Shown here: positions 15,439 to 23,108 of the stretch, piece by piece | How positions within the stretch are numbered: position 1 is the first letter of the stretch | How the letters are laid out: every line of letters begins with the position of its first letter | Source of the DNA: a virus | Strand: one strand, 5' to 3' | Virus record (IMG/VR): IMGVR_UViG_3300042549_002688 | Location: 1-24,395 of that record | DNA: 24,395 nucleotides | Translations under genes and position numbers: made by a program | The notes under the pieces: model-generated | The model's database searches: none | What the model saw: the letters and a program-made list of their open reading frames with translations, nothing else | Told to the model about the DNA's origin: nothing

Positions 15439-18029
15439 TATTTAGGTTTTTTAGTAGCTCTACCTTTGGCATTCTCTTTAGCAATAGCTAAATCGTTTGC
15501 TTGGTTTTCTCTAGCCACTTGAAGTTTCTCTCTTTCTATCTGCATCTTATCGTTAGCTAGTTTATTCTTAGCCTGAATATCACTCATCCTAGCTTGGTAT
15601 TCTCTGGCAGCTTTAGTGTTTTCTGCAGCTAACTTGCTGATTTCCAATACATCAGGAACTCCTGAAGCATCTTCATCAGCCAAGCCCATACCCATAGATT
15701 TAGACTCAGCATTGATCAGGGCAATCTCTTTCTTATTGATTCTATCAAGCTCAGCCTGGTAGTTGTCATTTGCAATCTTCTGCTCATTAGCAAGCTGTGT
15801 TTGTTCCATTTGAGCTTGTGCAATCTGAGCCTGTTGCTCCATTTGCTGTTGTTTCTGTTGCATTTGCTGATCTTGCAATTGCTCTTGTCTATCCTTAAGT
15901 TGCTTAAACACCTTCTTCATCTGTCTTAGAGAATCAGTAGAATAAAGCTCAATGATATCATGTAGAGAACCACCGTTCTGAATAACAGCTTGAGATAAGC
16001 CTCTGATTTCTTCAAATGATTTCTTGTCTTCAGGTCTATTAGTTGCAAACACTTTCAAATCACGGAACTTAAGATCTGTACCATTCACCTGTACAAATGC
16101 TGATTCTCCATCTGAAGTGATGTATGAAATGGTTGACTGAGGCTTTTTGCTTTCTATATAAAGCGAAGCATCAATGATTGCTTGGTACAATTGACCAAGT
16201 ACGTATTCATGTGCCACAAACAATGGTTCCGTTTGAGCATAAGACTGTTGAATTGCAGCTTGTGTACCTGTAGCAGATTCACTAGCTGAAACAGAACCAA
16301 GTCTTTGCTTAGACATACCAATCAATTCCCAACACTCATTCTTAAGTTGTATAGCAAGTTCATATCTAGATTTAATCTCCTGCGTACGTGTGAGGTCAAT
16401 ATCCCTAAACTGATTAAAGCTAGAAGGACTCTTTAGGTTTTCTGGAGAGTCATCAATAAACACCACACCTCTGTTTCTTGCTTCCATTTCCCAAATGTCA
16501 AGAGCATCTTGGGCATCACCATCCTTTGGAACAGGAACGTGTCTAATAGATGTCAAATACACCTTACCCACTTCTTTCTCAAGGAGCTTGTAAAGCTGGT
16601 TCATACATACATTGTACAACACTTGGAAAGGCTTCATAAGGTCAACTAGGGATTTAGCCTCTGTGTTTTTCACCTCGTAGTTGATACCAATGATTGGACA
16701 ATAGTTAAGAAGCTTGAATGGTTTTATATGATAGATGTCTGGTCCAACCTTGATTCCCTGATACCATTGATTAATCCATCCCCACTCCAAGCTTTGCTCT
16801 GTAGGAACAGTGCCACTCTTGTAGTTTTCATCCACTAGTGTAGATTGCTCATTACCTAATTCATCCAAGTAGATGAGCTTACCTATCTTTTTCTTACTCA
16901 ACCAATAACATCTCACTACCACATACTTGTATCCAAATGAAGACACATTTGATGTTAGTCCTAAGAAATCTTTTAGACCATCGTTGTTCTCCTTCATTTC
17001 ACTTTCGATAATCATACGAGTTTGAAGGACTAGTGGATCATATGTGTCATATGTCACCGAATCAATACCTGGTGTTACGTTAGGATTACCTAGGTTGGAT
17101 TCACGGACATTAATAAGTCCGTAGTCTTGGAGAGAACTTCTGAGATGATCTATTTCTTCTTTTGTAAGATCAGGAACACTTTCAATGATTTCAGAAAGCT
17201 CCATCACTTGCACTGTACCAGCAGCATAAGCACCTTGTGCTCTTCCTGTTGGATCAGAAATGTATTTTCTATCTGGTGTTGTTAAAAACCAGGTGTTCTT
17301 AGGATTGGCCACCTCAATGTTATACCCCACTTTAGAGTTGTCCTCATAGATGTGGTAGTATTCACGAGCAGAAATAAGCATGTCTCTGAATGCATCTTCA
17401 GACTTCTCCTTGACATTAAACTCAGCTTTTGTAGCTGTAAGAATATGGTTAGCCCACTTCTCAGCTGCTGAAGTGTAAGAATCAAGTTCATCTTTCACGT
17501 CCTCAAGAGTCATCTGTTGAAGTTGCTCCTCGTCTATTTCTTGCCCTTCCATTGCAAACTTCTCTTGTATCTTTTGTTTAGCCTGAGTGATGACAAAGTT
17601 TTGAAGAATCTCTGTTTTAAAATCAAGTTCTTCAGACTGACTGTCTTCATCAAATGCTTTTATTCTATATCCATCAGGACGCTTTGTAATCTCACCAACA
17701 AGTTCATTGATTGGTGTTGTTATAATAGAATAGTGCTTCACGTACGAGGGAAGCTGTAAATCAGCTGTAAGCATATCTGTAAAGCTTCTCACCTGAGGTT
17801 CTTGGTAGAAATCCTCCATGCGAAGAATACCCTTGACAAGATCATAGTTCTTTACAAACGTGTCTCTATTTTTTACATACTCAGCATAAGCTTTGTTGGC
17901 AAAATAGTCCATTGTGTTTTTAATCCAGCTTTCGTCCTTTTTCTCCTTCTCAGTTTTAAATTGATCAGGGAAAATGTTCAGATAGGCGTATCTGATAGTA
18001 GCGTCTTTTGTATATCTTATTATTGCCAT
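15438..18029 (-). CDS. Portal protein, 863 aa
   Basis: Position directly after TerL, with a one-base TAATG overlap, plus size and sequence identify the crAss-like portal. This is the twelve-subunit ring at the unique capsid vertex through which DNA is packaged and released. The N-terminal third contains long helices (MDYFANKAYAEYVKNRD, KHYSIITTPINELVGEI). The core has 'YCPIIGINYEVKNTEAKSLV' followed by 'MKPFQVLYNVCMNQLYKLLE', a long helical stem region. It also has 'MSKQRLGSVSASESATGTQA', the Ser/Ala/Thr-rich loop typical of such portals. From about residue 710 the chain becomes a Gln-rich coiled coil (QEQLQDQQMQQKQQQMEQQA), compatible with the long barrel or crown of P22-type portals. The ATG at 18029 is the natural start. 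Confidence 0.85.
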   Translation of the reverse strand: MAIIRYTKDATIRYAYLNIFPDQFKTEKEKKDESWIKNTMDYFANKAYAEYVKNRDTFVKNYDLVKGILRMEDFYQEPQVRSFTDMLTADLQLPSYVKHYSIITTPINELVGEITKRPDGYRIKAFDEDSQSEELDFKTEILQNFVITQAKQKIQEKFAMEGQEIDEEQLQQMTLEDVKDELDSYTSAAEKWANHILTATKAEFNVKEKSEDAFRDMLISAREYYHIYEDNSKVGYNIEVANPKNTWFLTTPDRKYISDPTGRAQGAYAAGTVQVMELSEIIESVPDLTKEEIDHLRSSLQDYGLINVRESNLGNPNVTPGIDSVTYDTYDPLVLQTRMIIESEMKENNDGLKDFLGLTSNVSSFGYKYVVVRCYWLSKKKIGKLIYLDELGNEQSTLVDENYKSGTVPTEQSLEWGWINQWYQGIKVGPDIYHIKPFKLLNYCPIIGINYEVKNTEAKSLVDLMKPFQVLYNVCMNQLYKLLEKEVGKVYLTSIRHVPVPKDGDAQDALDIWEMEARNRGVVFIDDSPENLKSPSSFNQFRDIDLTRTQEIKSRYELAIQLKNECWELIGMSKQRLGSVSASESATGTQAAIQQSYAQTEPLFVAHEYVLGQLYQAIIDASLYIESKKPQSTISYITSDGESAFVQVNGTDLKFRDLKVFATNRPEDKKSFEEIRGLSQAVIQNGGSLHDIIELYSTDSLRQMKKVFKQLKDRQEQLQDQQMQQKQQQMEQQAQIAQAQMEQTQLANEQKIANDNYQAELDRINKKEIALINAESKSMGMGLADEDASGVPDVLEISKLAAENTKAAREYQARMSDIQAKNKLANDKMQIEREKLQVARENQANDLAIAKENAKGRATKKPK

Positions 18030-20068
18030 TATGTAAAAAGTTTACGTTTGTATTTACTTGATCCAAACATTCCTGGTGAGTTGCTATCAAACAACTTTAT
18101 ACCACCGTTCCTATTTGTGAATAATGCTTTCACTCTTTCATCACCACTCCCCCCAACTCTACCCATAATTGGGTCAAGTTTGAGAGCCTGTGCTATTGCT
18201 AACTCTGCTGCTACAATACGGTCAAAGTTTCCTTGATCATGGTATTGTATTATCTCCTCAAGAAGAACTGGGTCAAACACTTTATTCACCCCTGTCACTT
18301 CTCTAATTAGTTTTCCGTCATCATTCTTCTCTGTGTGTATCACTTCTTCCAAATACTTCTTTAAGCAGTTGTGAAGATAGTCAATTATCTTTTGAGAACT
18401 CCTATGTATACCATATTCACGTTTAACTGTGGTGTTTGGTACAATTTCCATCAACCATTGAGGTTGTTTCTCAAGATAGTGAGCGTCTCCTTTTGCTTTC
18501 ATATATTCTATAAAGGAGATGTCATCATTTTCACAGAGCGTTCTAGCATTGTAATACTTGATAAGCAAACGAGCTTGTTCTTCCCAAACATCCTTCTTAT
18601 CAGGTCTAGCTACATACGAAGCTACGAACATATCTTGATATTTCTCACCTGTAAGGTCATGCATTCTTTTATAAACATAGACAGCACCTAAAGATGAGCT
18701 ATACGCAGATTGTCCTTGTCTGTAAGGATCCACTCCTGCAACATACAATCCATAAGGAGGGTTTGTTACAGGGAATTCATATATTACAACAGGAGCATCC
18801 TTCATATCACTATTCTTGAGGGGGAAGTTTGTAATGGGCTGTTTGTCTGAAAACTCATGCCCTATCTTATCTCCATCAGAGAATAGAACAACAGAAGTAC
18901 CTGTACGGTCATTCTGAAGCACCCTAGTCTTTTGCCTCTTGGCAGCTTCAATATCAAATATATTAGTGTCCTCGTTAAGGAATATGTCATCAACTTCTAT
19001 TGGATAGTACATCTTCTCTTTAAGATAGGCTATCCTGTCTCCAGCTTTCTTTAATCTGTCAAGGTTGGCTGTAGTTATTTCTTTTGCCTTTTCCTCATTG
19101 CTAACCAACATAGGAATCTTATGTAGACCACTATCAGCAGGTTGCTCGAGGAATGCACCAAGGCTGGAATCTTCTTTTGCTTCCATCCTGTATTTGTAGG
19201 AAATAAACAGTCCGTGTGTTCTGGATGTATCTTTTTCGTTATTATAAGTGAGAAAATTAAAATTGTCTACATCGAACATTAAGCTCTTTGCATCCATAAA
19301 TCTTTTCATATCACCACCTGTACCTGTAAGGATAGGAGAACAACCCCATCCAAAAGGTGTGGTAAAACCAGGCACAGCTGCCTGAAATCCTCTGAGAAAA
19401 TTCCCTTTACCAATCTCATCAATAATTAGTTTTCTTGGTTTTGTACCTGCAATTGCTTCCTCATTATTACCCTCATCAAGGTTACGTACGAGGATTTGAG
19501 AGAACGGAATCCTTTCTCCCCCCTTGGTTTTAATACCTAGTGTCACTTGGTTCTTCCAATTATCCTCAATTCTCTGCCATCTCCAAGCTTCTGGAAGGAA
19601 GTTTAATCCTTTATCAATCTTATCTGTAATCAGTTTAATATCGGGAGCATTTAGTCCAGATATGATGTTCTGAGAGTTCTCATCAAAGGTGGCTCCCCAA
19701 GCAACATATGAACTCTCAATAACAGACTTAGCCAAACGTCTAATTCCTAGAATGACCAGCCCTTTCTTTTCCTGCTGAGCTCTATCTATCTCGTTGGTTA
19801 TAATCCACTCATTATCCCTGAGCAGGGGGTTGGCATATTTCTGGGAGATTCTTCCTCTCTCATCCACAATATCCACCTCTGTATTCCAGAAGTTCAAATG
19901 CCAATACAAAAAGGGGTTGATATACACCCCGTTCATCATGGCTCCATTCAAACATAGTTCCTTGTGATAGTTAAAGAATTCTCTAAACTCTTCACTTTCT
20001 TTATCTGGAATTCTAGGCTGATTGATGTACCAATCTTTATAATCTATAGACTGTAATTCGTTTATCAT
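18029..20068 (-). CDS. terL: Terminase large subunit (TerL), 679 aa
   Basis: An ATPase plus nuclease two-domain protein that packages DNA into the head. The ATPase shows a variant Walker A, G108-IRRLA-K114-S115 (VILGIRRLAKSVIESS), a Walker B 'KLIIDE' with D217/E218, and a coupling motif 'ILTGTGG' (246-252). The RNase H-like nuclease domain begins with 'YVAGVDPYRQG' (D445), followed by candidate acidic metal ligands E511 (TLCENDD) and D614 (GNFDRIV). The C-terminus ends in a Ser/Gly/Lys-rich tail. Length is normal for the family. The start overlaps the stop of the preceding 111-aa gene by 4 bp and the stop is fused to the portal start. The call is secure; exact nuclease residues are read by eye. 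Confidence 0.92.
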   Translation of the reverse strand: MINELQSIDYKDWYINQPRIPDKESEEFREFFNYHKELCLNGAMMNGVYINPFLYWHLNFWNTEVDIVDERGRISQKYANPLLRDNEWIITNEIDRAQQEKKGLVILGIRRLAKSVIESSYVAWGATFDENSQNIISGLNAPDIKLITDKIDKGLNFLPEAWRWQRIEDNWKNQVTLGIKTKGGERIPFSQILVRNLDEGNNEEAIAGTKPRKLIIDEIGKGNFLRGFQAAVPGFTTPFGWGCSPILTGTGGDMKRFMDAKSLMFDVDNFNFLTYNNEKDTSRTHGLFISYKYRMEAKEDSSLGAFLEQPADSGLHKIPMLVSNEEKAKEITTANLDRLKKAGDRIAYLKEKMYYPIEVDDIFLNEDTNIFDIEAAKRQKTRVLQNDRTGTSVVLFSDGDKIGHEFSDKQPITNFPLKNSDMKDAPVVIYEFPVTNPPYGLYVAGVDPYRQGQSAYSSSLGAVYVYKRMHDLTGEKYQDMFVASYVARPDKKDVWEEQARLLIKYYNARTLCENDDISFIEYMKAKGDAHYLEKQPQWLMEIVPNTTVKREYGIHRSSQKIIDYLHNCLKKYLEEVIHTEKNDDGKLIREVTGVNKVFDPVLLEEIIQYHDQGNFDRIVAAELAIAQALKLDPIMGRVGGSGDERVKALFTNRNGGIKLFDSNSPGMFGSSKYKRKLFT

Positions 20069-20400
20069 TTTCTATTCTTCAAAAAGTCCTCAGCCATTGC
20101 GCTAAGTTCTCCCTTTCCTCTCACTTCCACCTTAGCCTCCTCAATCTTACGTAGCTTATCAACCACCTCTAGAAGGGCTAAATAGTTCTTCATTGTCTCC
20201 TGGATGAACTTGCCCTGTGCTTCAATAGAGGCAATCACCATAGGTAACATTCCTCCTTTAGCTGTAGGTTTCCATTCAATCCTGTCTTTTAGTTCATGCA
20301 GGGGATTGGCATCCACATATTGCTTCCAAGAAGCAAGCTGTTGTTCTGCCCAATCAAGCTCTGCATTAATATATGTAGTTTTCTTAATAGCTGTCGCCAT
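20065..20400 (-). CDS. Hypothetical protein upstream of TerL, candidate small terminase, 111 aa
   Basis: Mostly helical and charged: 'INAELDWAEQQLASWKQYVD' (11-30), 'IEWKPTAKGGMLPMVIASIE' (41-60), 'FIQETMKNYLALLEVVDKLR', and a basic C-terminus. A small all-helical protein encoded immediately before TerL with a 4-bp ATGA overlap would fit the small terminase subunit, which recognises the packaging site. No helix-turn-helix is obvious, so the call is positional only. It overlaps the preceding gene by 17 bp. Confidence 0.45.
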   Translation of the reverse strand: MATAIKKTTYINAELDWAEQQLASWKQYVDANPLHELKDRIEWKPTAKGGMLPMVIASIEAQGKFIQETMKNYLALLEVVDKLRKIEEAKVEVRGKGELSAMAEDFLKNRK

Positions 20401-20674
20401 CTTCTTCTTCTTTAAACAGACTGTCCAAATCCATCCCCTCTCTCAATATCTGATCAAGCTCCTCATTGTCTGCTATATGAGGAATGTCTAGTTCCATTCT
20501 CGTTTTATACTTCTCTAACAGGAACACAAACTCTTTGTCTGGTAGTCCCCATGCTTCTCCATAACCATCTAATGCTGTGGAGAGATGTCTACCCATGTTG
20601 TATTCAGGATAGGTTTTACACAAATCCTCTAGAAGAGCTATGATTTGCTTGTGATAGTTTGGTTTCCTTTTCAT
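20384..20674 (-). CDS. Unknown acidic-tailed protein, 96 aa
   Basis: Function not recognised. It starts basic (MKRKPNYHKQIIALLEDLCK), continues 'YPEYNMGRHLSTALDGYGEA', and ends in a strongly acidic stretch (LREGMDLDSLFKEEEDGDSY). Helical throughout with no metal-binding cysteines and no membrane segment. It overlaps the following gene by 17 bp and sits in the run of small genes before TerL, so a packaging or late-regulation role is possible by location only. The basic-to-acidic layout is also compatible with a small adaptor protein. Confidence 0.6.
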   Translation of the reverse strand: MKRKPNYHKQIIALLEDLCKTYPEYNMGRHLSTALDGYGEAWGLPDKEFVFLLEKYKTRMELDIPHIADNEELDQILREGMDLDSLFKEEEDGDSY

Positions 20675-20680
20675 AGGCCA

Positions 20681-20863
20681 TTATTTAATCAAGAGCCCTG
20701 CTTCTTTAGCTGATAGCTTCGAAAGACTCGGAGCAACAACATCCTTCAGAAGCTTCTCAATTTGTTCATTGGCTGCAAGCTTCACTTCCTCTGACACACC
20801 AGGTGTAGCAACAAGTGCTCCTAGCTTCTCAATAACAATCCATGCTTCTATCACTGGGTTCAT
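20681..20863 (-). CDS. Unknown small helical protein, 60 aa
   Basis: Function not recognised. The whole protein can be read as three amphipathic helices (PVIEAWIVIEKLGALVATPG, EEVKLAANEQIEKLLKDVVA, LSKLSAKEAGLLIK), with no cysteines or aromatic core. The compact layout is like a helical-bundle structural or adaptor protein. It overlaps the upstream gene by 4 bp and precedes the next by 6 bp, so its place in a tightly packed operon supports it being a real gene despite its size. Confidence 0.6.
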   Translation of the reverse strand: MNPVIEAWIVIEKLGALVATPGVSEEVKLAANEQIEKLLKDVVAPSLSKLSAKEAGLLIK

Positions 20864-21147
20864 AACAGTTGGTTTAAGTCGTCATCCGACAGTTTAACAT
20901 TTATTTTAGCTTTTCTATCACCATCAATGTCTTTTTCTTTTGAGGTGTTAATATCATCAAAGTTTTCCCTTAGCTCAGTGTTCATATACTCCTTTGAGAA
21001 TGAAACACCTATGCTATCCTGAATCTTATTGTTCACTCCTATAATATCTACATAATCCACCCCCTTATCATAAAGGTCGACTAATATATCTATTAGACTG
21101 TCTAAATGAATCTTCTTAATAGTGACATGTTTATCCTTCGCCATCAT
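20860..21147 (-). CDS. Unknown protein, 95 aa
   Basis: Function not recognised. A helix-rich N-terminus (KKIHLDSLIDILVDLYDKGV) leads into 'DYVDIIGVNNKIQDSIGVSF' and a charged C-terminal half rich in Asp/Lys (NTSKEKDIDGDRKAKINVKL, then 'SDDDLNQLL'). The first residue of the annotated frame is followed at once by another Met, and either could be the start. It overlaps the zinc-ribbon gene upstream by 17 bp and the 60-aa gene downstream by 4 bp. No domain could be named. Confidence 0.6.
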   Translation of the reverse strand: MMAKDKHVTIKKIHLDSLIDILVDLYDKGVDYVDIIGVNNKIQDSIGVSFSKEYMNTELRENFDDINTSKEKDIDGDRKAKINVKLSDDDLNQLL

Positions 21148-21454
21148 CTTCCCCTAGGGTGTTTCTTATTTCGTCATATTGATCATCTGTCATTAAAGCC
21201 TTCCAATATTTCATTGGACAGTTACAAGACAGACATTTAGTTTTAGCAGCTAGCGTACATCCACAATTTGTACAATGTACATCTGGTCTAGAGAAGGTGT
21301 GTCCGTCTTTCTTCTTGTTTTCTGAGTAATAACTACACTCCTTACAAATAGACATCCTGCTCTCACTGACAGATTTAATCTGCTCCTTCATATCTGACGC
21401 AGGGATCAAGTGGTTCTTCCACCCCTCGTAGATCTGTAACAGATTGATTTTCAT
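21131..21454 (-). CDS. Zinc-ribbon protein, 107 aa
   Basis: Six to eight cysteines are arranged as paired metal-binding knuckles: 'ICKECSYYS' (C-x2-C), 'HCTNCGCTL' (C-x2-C-x-C) and 'KCLSCNCPMKYW' (C-x2-C-x-C). An N-terminal 'LLQIYEGWKNHLIPASDMKE' precedes them. The pattern is that of a small zinc-ribbon protein which I associate with Bacteroidota phages, where it usually lies near IHF-like genes. Its function is unknown; nucleic-acid or protein binding is the usual role of such ribbons. Its start lies inside the 3' end of the upstream gene with an 80-bp overlap, the largest in the window, and an AAAACCAA motif (21467-21474, minus strand) lies 12 nt before the ATG. Confidence 0.7.
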   Translation of the reverse strand: MKINLLQIYEGWKNHLIPASDMKEQIKSVSESRMSICKECSYYSENKKKDGHTFSRPDVHCTNCGCTLAAKTKCLSCNCPMKYWKALMTDDQYDEIRNTLGEDDGEG

Positions 21455-21800
21455 TGGTTTGTAATTTTGGTTTTAAAACTTCTATGGCAGCAAGCGTATT
21501 TGCTAGCTTCACTGATGCTGAATTTCTTCTTTGCTCTGACAGGGAGTGGTCATTCATCTGCTTCGTAAACAGCTCAGCCTTGCTCAACATCTTCTCCATC
21601 CTCTTCTGTGCCTTCTTCTGGTTGAAATAAAACTTACCGAACCCACTGATTTCCAAGCTGTTATTCTGTTGAAGGGCTACATTGGCACTCTGGAACTGGT
21701 GGTTCACCACTGACTCAATAGTCTTCTCACTGAGCATCATCTTTACAGACATCAGCCTAATCAGATAGTCCTTGACAGACATACTTATTGGCTTATCCAT
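21375..21800 (-). CDS. HU/IHF-like DNA-binding protein, 141 aa
   Basis: Residues 7-70 fit the HU/IHF fold: two helices (KDYLIRLMSVKMMLSEKTIE, then 'VVNHQFQSANVALQQNN'), then 'SLEISGFGKFYFNQKKAQKR', the G-x-G-x-F beta turn and basic arm. The rest is a charged helix followed by a tail that ends in acidic and Pro residues. Crassvirales genomes usually encode IHF-like subunits, which in cells bend DNA. Here a role in packaging, genome compaction or transcription is possible. It overlaps the regulator gene upstream by 8 bp and the zinc-ribbon gene downstream by 80 bp. A second, divergent IHF-like protein is encoded at 3743-4219. Confidence 0.7.
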   Translation of the reverse strand: MDKPISMSVKDYLIRLMSVKMMLSEKTIESVVNHQFQSANVALQQNNSLEISGFGKFYFNQKKAQKRMEKMLSKAELFTKQMNDHSLSEQRRNSASVKLANTLAAIEVLKPKLQTNENQSVTDLRGVEEPLDPCVRYEGAD

Positions 21801-22158
21801 TGCTTGTAATTTTAACCTCCAACACTACATCATTCTCAAAATCAAGCGTAATTACAGGATTAACTTTAATCTTACTACCATCCTTCACCAACACCCCTAT
21901 TCTCTTCAGCTTAGAAATGATGTTATTAATCGTAGGAGGAGAACTCTTATACTTCTCACAAAACTCTTCCCTTATATTACCATAAGAAATGTTTCCCTTA
22001 ACAGCTGTAAAAGACACCAATTGCAACTCCCTCTCTGTCAGATGTAAACTGTTCACAGCAGACAGAATGGCGTAATACCTATGTGCTGCTTCAAACACAT
22101 CTGTCTCAGCCTTCTTAAGCTTCTGTACAATTGTCTTCTTTTTAACTGTTGGTTCCAT
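21793..22158 (-). CDS. Winged helix-turn-helix-like DNA-binding protein, first gene of the late operon, 121 aa
   Basis: Residues 40-105 read as a winged helix-turn-helix: 'LHLTERELQLVSFTAVKGNI', 'IREEFCEKYKSSPPTINNII' (candidate recognition helix) and 'SKLKRIGVLVKDGSKIKVNP' (wing). The N-terminus is basic (VKKKTIVQKLKK). As the first gene after a promoter only about 5 nt upstream, and preceding the packaging and head genes, it is a good candidate for a late-gene regulator or a DNA-binding factor in packaging. The start ATG at 22158 is supported by the promoter position. A small terminase would be the main alternative, because these also use helix-turn-helix domains. Confidence 0.65.
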   Translation of the reverse strand: MEPTVKKKTIVQKLKKAETDVFEAAHRYYAILSAVNSLHLTERELQLVSFTAVKGNISYGNIREEFCEKYKSSPPTINNIISKLKRIGVLVKDGSKIKVNPVITLDFENDVVLEVKITSNG

Positions 22159-22170
22159 ACGTAATTACCA

Positions 22171-22201
22171 CAAAGGTAGGAATAAATAAAACACTGACAA
22201 A
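22171..22201 (-). promoter_or_regulatory. Bacteroidota-type promoter of the late operon
   Basis: Minus strand TTTG (22201-22198), 19 nt, TACCTTTG (22178-22171): a full match to TTTG-N19-TAnnTTTG. The ATG at 22158 is 12 nt past the -7 box, so the 5' leader would be only about 5 nt, essentially leaderless. The -33 box sits inside a dyad, AAATAAC-N7-GTTATTT (22199-22219), a possible operator. Confidence 0.75.
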
Positions 22202-22219
22202 TAACCATTTATGTTATTT
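22199..22219. promoter_or_regulatory. Dyad overlapping the -33 box of the late promoter
   Basis: AAATAAC (22199-22205) and GTTATTT (22213-22219) are perfect inverted copies 7 nt apart. The half-site ATAACCA is also found in the dyad at 6282-6298, which lies upstream of the tail promoter. A protein bound here would cover the -33 element and could repress or recruit RNA polymerase. It is an inferred operator. Confidence 0.45.
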
Positions 22220-22248
22220 ACAAACACTAATGCTATATTATGCTCAAA

Positions 22249-22512
22249 TTAATCATTAGGCTTCCAAAACACAAACACAATGTTAACAAAGAACAAACCC
22301 ACAATCACTTCATCCTCCACACTACCATCATCTAAGGAGTGTCTATCAGAGAATATCCCAATCTTATAGAAAGGAGACTGAAACGTGTTAAGCTCTATAC
22401 CAATGTCTATCTGAGCACATCCTCTATATCCCATGAATAGAGCTAGAACAAGAACAAACAAAAGACCAAAGATCCATACCATACATTCTGTATTAAGGAG
22501 AATTATAAACAT
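22249..22512 (-). CDS. Small membrane protein, 87 aa
   Basis: Two hydrophobic segments are visible: residues 12-27 (VWIFGLLFVLVLALFM) and the C-terminal 'EVIVGLFFVNIVFVFW'. Between them is a polar loop with 'IDIGIELNTFQSPFYKIGIF', Asp/Ser-rich. The ATG at 22512 is preferred over an upstream GTG because a promoter at 22529-22560 predicts transcription starting around 22522. The topology with short tails resembles small inner-membrane phage proteins such as holin-like or superinfection-exclusion factors, but nothing identifies a function. It has its own promoter and lies between the late operon and the divergent early genes. Confidence 0.55.
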   Translation of the reverse strand: MFIILLNTECMVWIFGLLFVLVLALFMGYRGCAQIDIGIELNTFQSPFYKIGIFSDRHSLDDGSVEDEVIVGLFFVNIVFVFWKPND

Positions 22513-22528
22513 ACCCACCCTCCGCCCT

Positions 22529-22560
22529 CAAAGCTATGGGTGATTTTCCAAACCACCAAA
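22529..22560 (-). promoter_or_regulatory. Bacteroidota-type promoter of the small membrane protein gene
   Basis: Minus strand TTTG (22560-22557), 20 nt, TAGCTTTG (22536-22529): a full match to the consensus. Ten consecutive T on the plus strand (22561-22570, A on the transcribed strand's non-template) lie immediately upstream of the -33 box, like an A-tract upstream element that strengthens promoters. The leader to ATG 22512 would be about 10 nt. Confidence 0.65.
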
Positions 22561-22570
22561 TTTTTTTTTT

Positions 22571-22699
22571 CTAAATAGGGGGGCCTGTTGTGTGAAAGGG
22601 AGAGGAGGCTACTACCAATTGCAACCCCTCCACATCTTGCGGAGGTTGGGGATATCCCCCATTCAATGTAACTCTGCAAAATCGAAAAACAAGCGTTTT
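22571..22699 (+). other. Leader/regulatory gap before the first rightward gene
   Basis: No coding frame with support. It contains a 12-nt perfect palindrome GGGGATATCCCC (22648-22659) and, just before it, an inverted repeat CCTCC-N9-GGAGG. A TTTG/TAnnTTTG promoter was not found on the plus strand, so the promoter is unidentified. The palindrome may be an operator or part of an RNA leader structure. Confidence 0.4.
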
Positions 22700-23080
22700 A
22701 TGGAAATCAAAGGCAGACAGGTACTAAAGATTAAGACAGTTTCTACAGGAAACAAGTACAAGGTAGAAGAAGGTCATCCATTCTTTGGACAGACTTACAA
22801 TCTCTATCAGTACAATGGAACAGCATTCACTGTCAACACTAAAGATGAATTTGTTCAATGGAGAGATAATGGTGAATTGTTCTCTGTTGATTTTACTGAG
22901 GGCACTCGTGACCGTGAGATTGACGGTCAAATGGTTCAAGTACCAACACTACAATTAGTAGGTTGTTCAAGCACTAAACAAGAGGTTGCAATGGCTCGCA
23001 CTGAGAGCATCCTCAACAAGATCTATCGTGATGCTGAGGTTAGTGAGGTTAATGATGAATTGTTATCTGCAATTAGTTAA
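22700..23080 (+). CDS. Unknown protein, first of the rightward genes, 126 aa
   Basis: The start at ATG 22700 (MEIKGRQVLKIKTVSTGNKY) is chosen because the upstream in-frame extension is Cys/Gln/Arg-rich without a recognisable leader and overlaps the structured gap. The protein is beta-rich in the first half (GHPFFGQTYNLYQYNGTAFT, 'FVQWRDNGELFSVDFTEGTR') and ends in a helical, acidic tail (TESILNKIYRDAEVSEVNDE). No family is recognised. It is followed at once by an intrinsic terminator, so it forms a single-gene transcript. Its position at the start of the early strand suggests an abundant early protein that alters the host; this is an inference from location. Confidence 0.6.
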   Translation: MEIKGRQVLKIKTVSTGNKYKVEEGHPFFGQTYNLYQYNGTAFTVNTKDEFVQWRDNGELFSVDFTEGTRDREIDGQMVQVPTLQLVGCSSTKQEVAMARTESILNKIYRDAEVSEVNDELLSAIS

Positions 23081-23085
23081 TTAAT

Positions 23086-23108
23086 AGGGGGTGAAATTCC
23101 CCCTTTTT
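23086..23108 (+). terminator. Intrinsic terminator after the 126-aa gene
   Basis: AGGGGG (23086-23091) pairs with CCCCCT (23099-23104) around a 7-nt loop, followed directly by a T tract to 23108. It starts 5 bp after the stop codon. Confidence 0.8.

Noticed and set aside
17802-18236. 144-codon plus-strand frame across the portal/TerL junction
   Set aside because: Lies opposite two secure genes; hydrophobic runs are the complement of normal coding sequence.
1-22158. Reassigned stop codon (TAG as Gln), known in some crAss-like phages
   Set aside because: The frames read cleanly with the standard code, and the 50-aa zinc-knuckle gene ends at TAG with its neighbours arranged accordingly.
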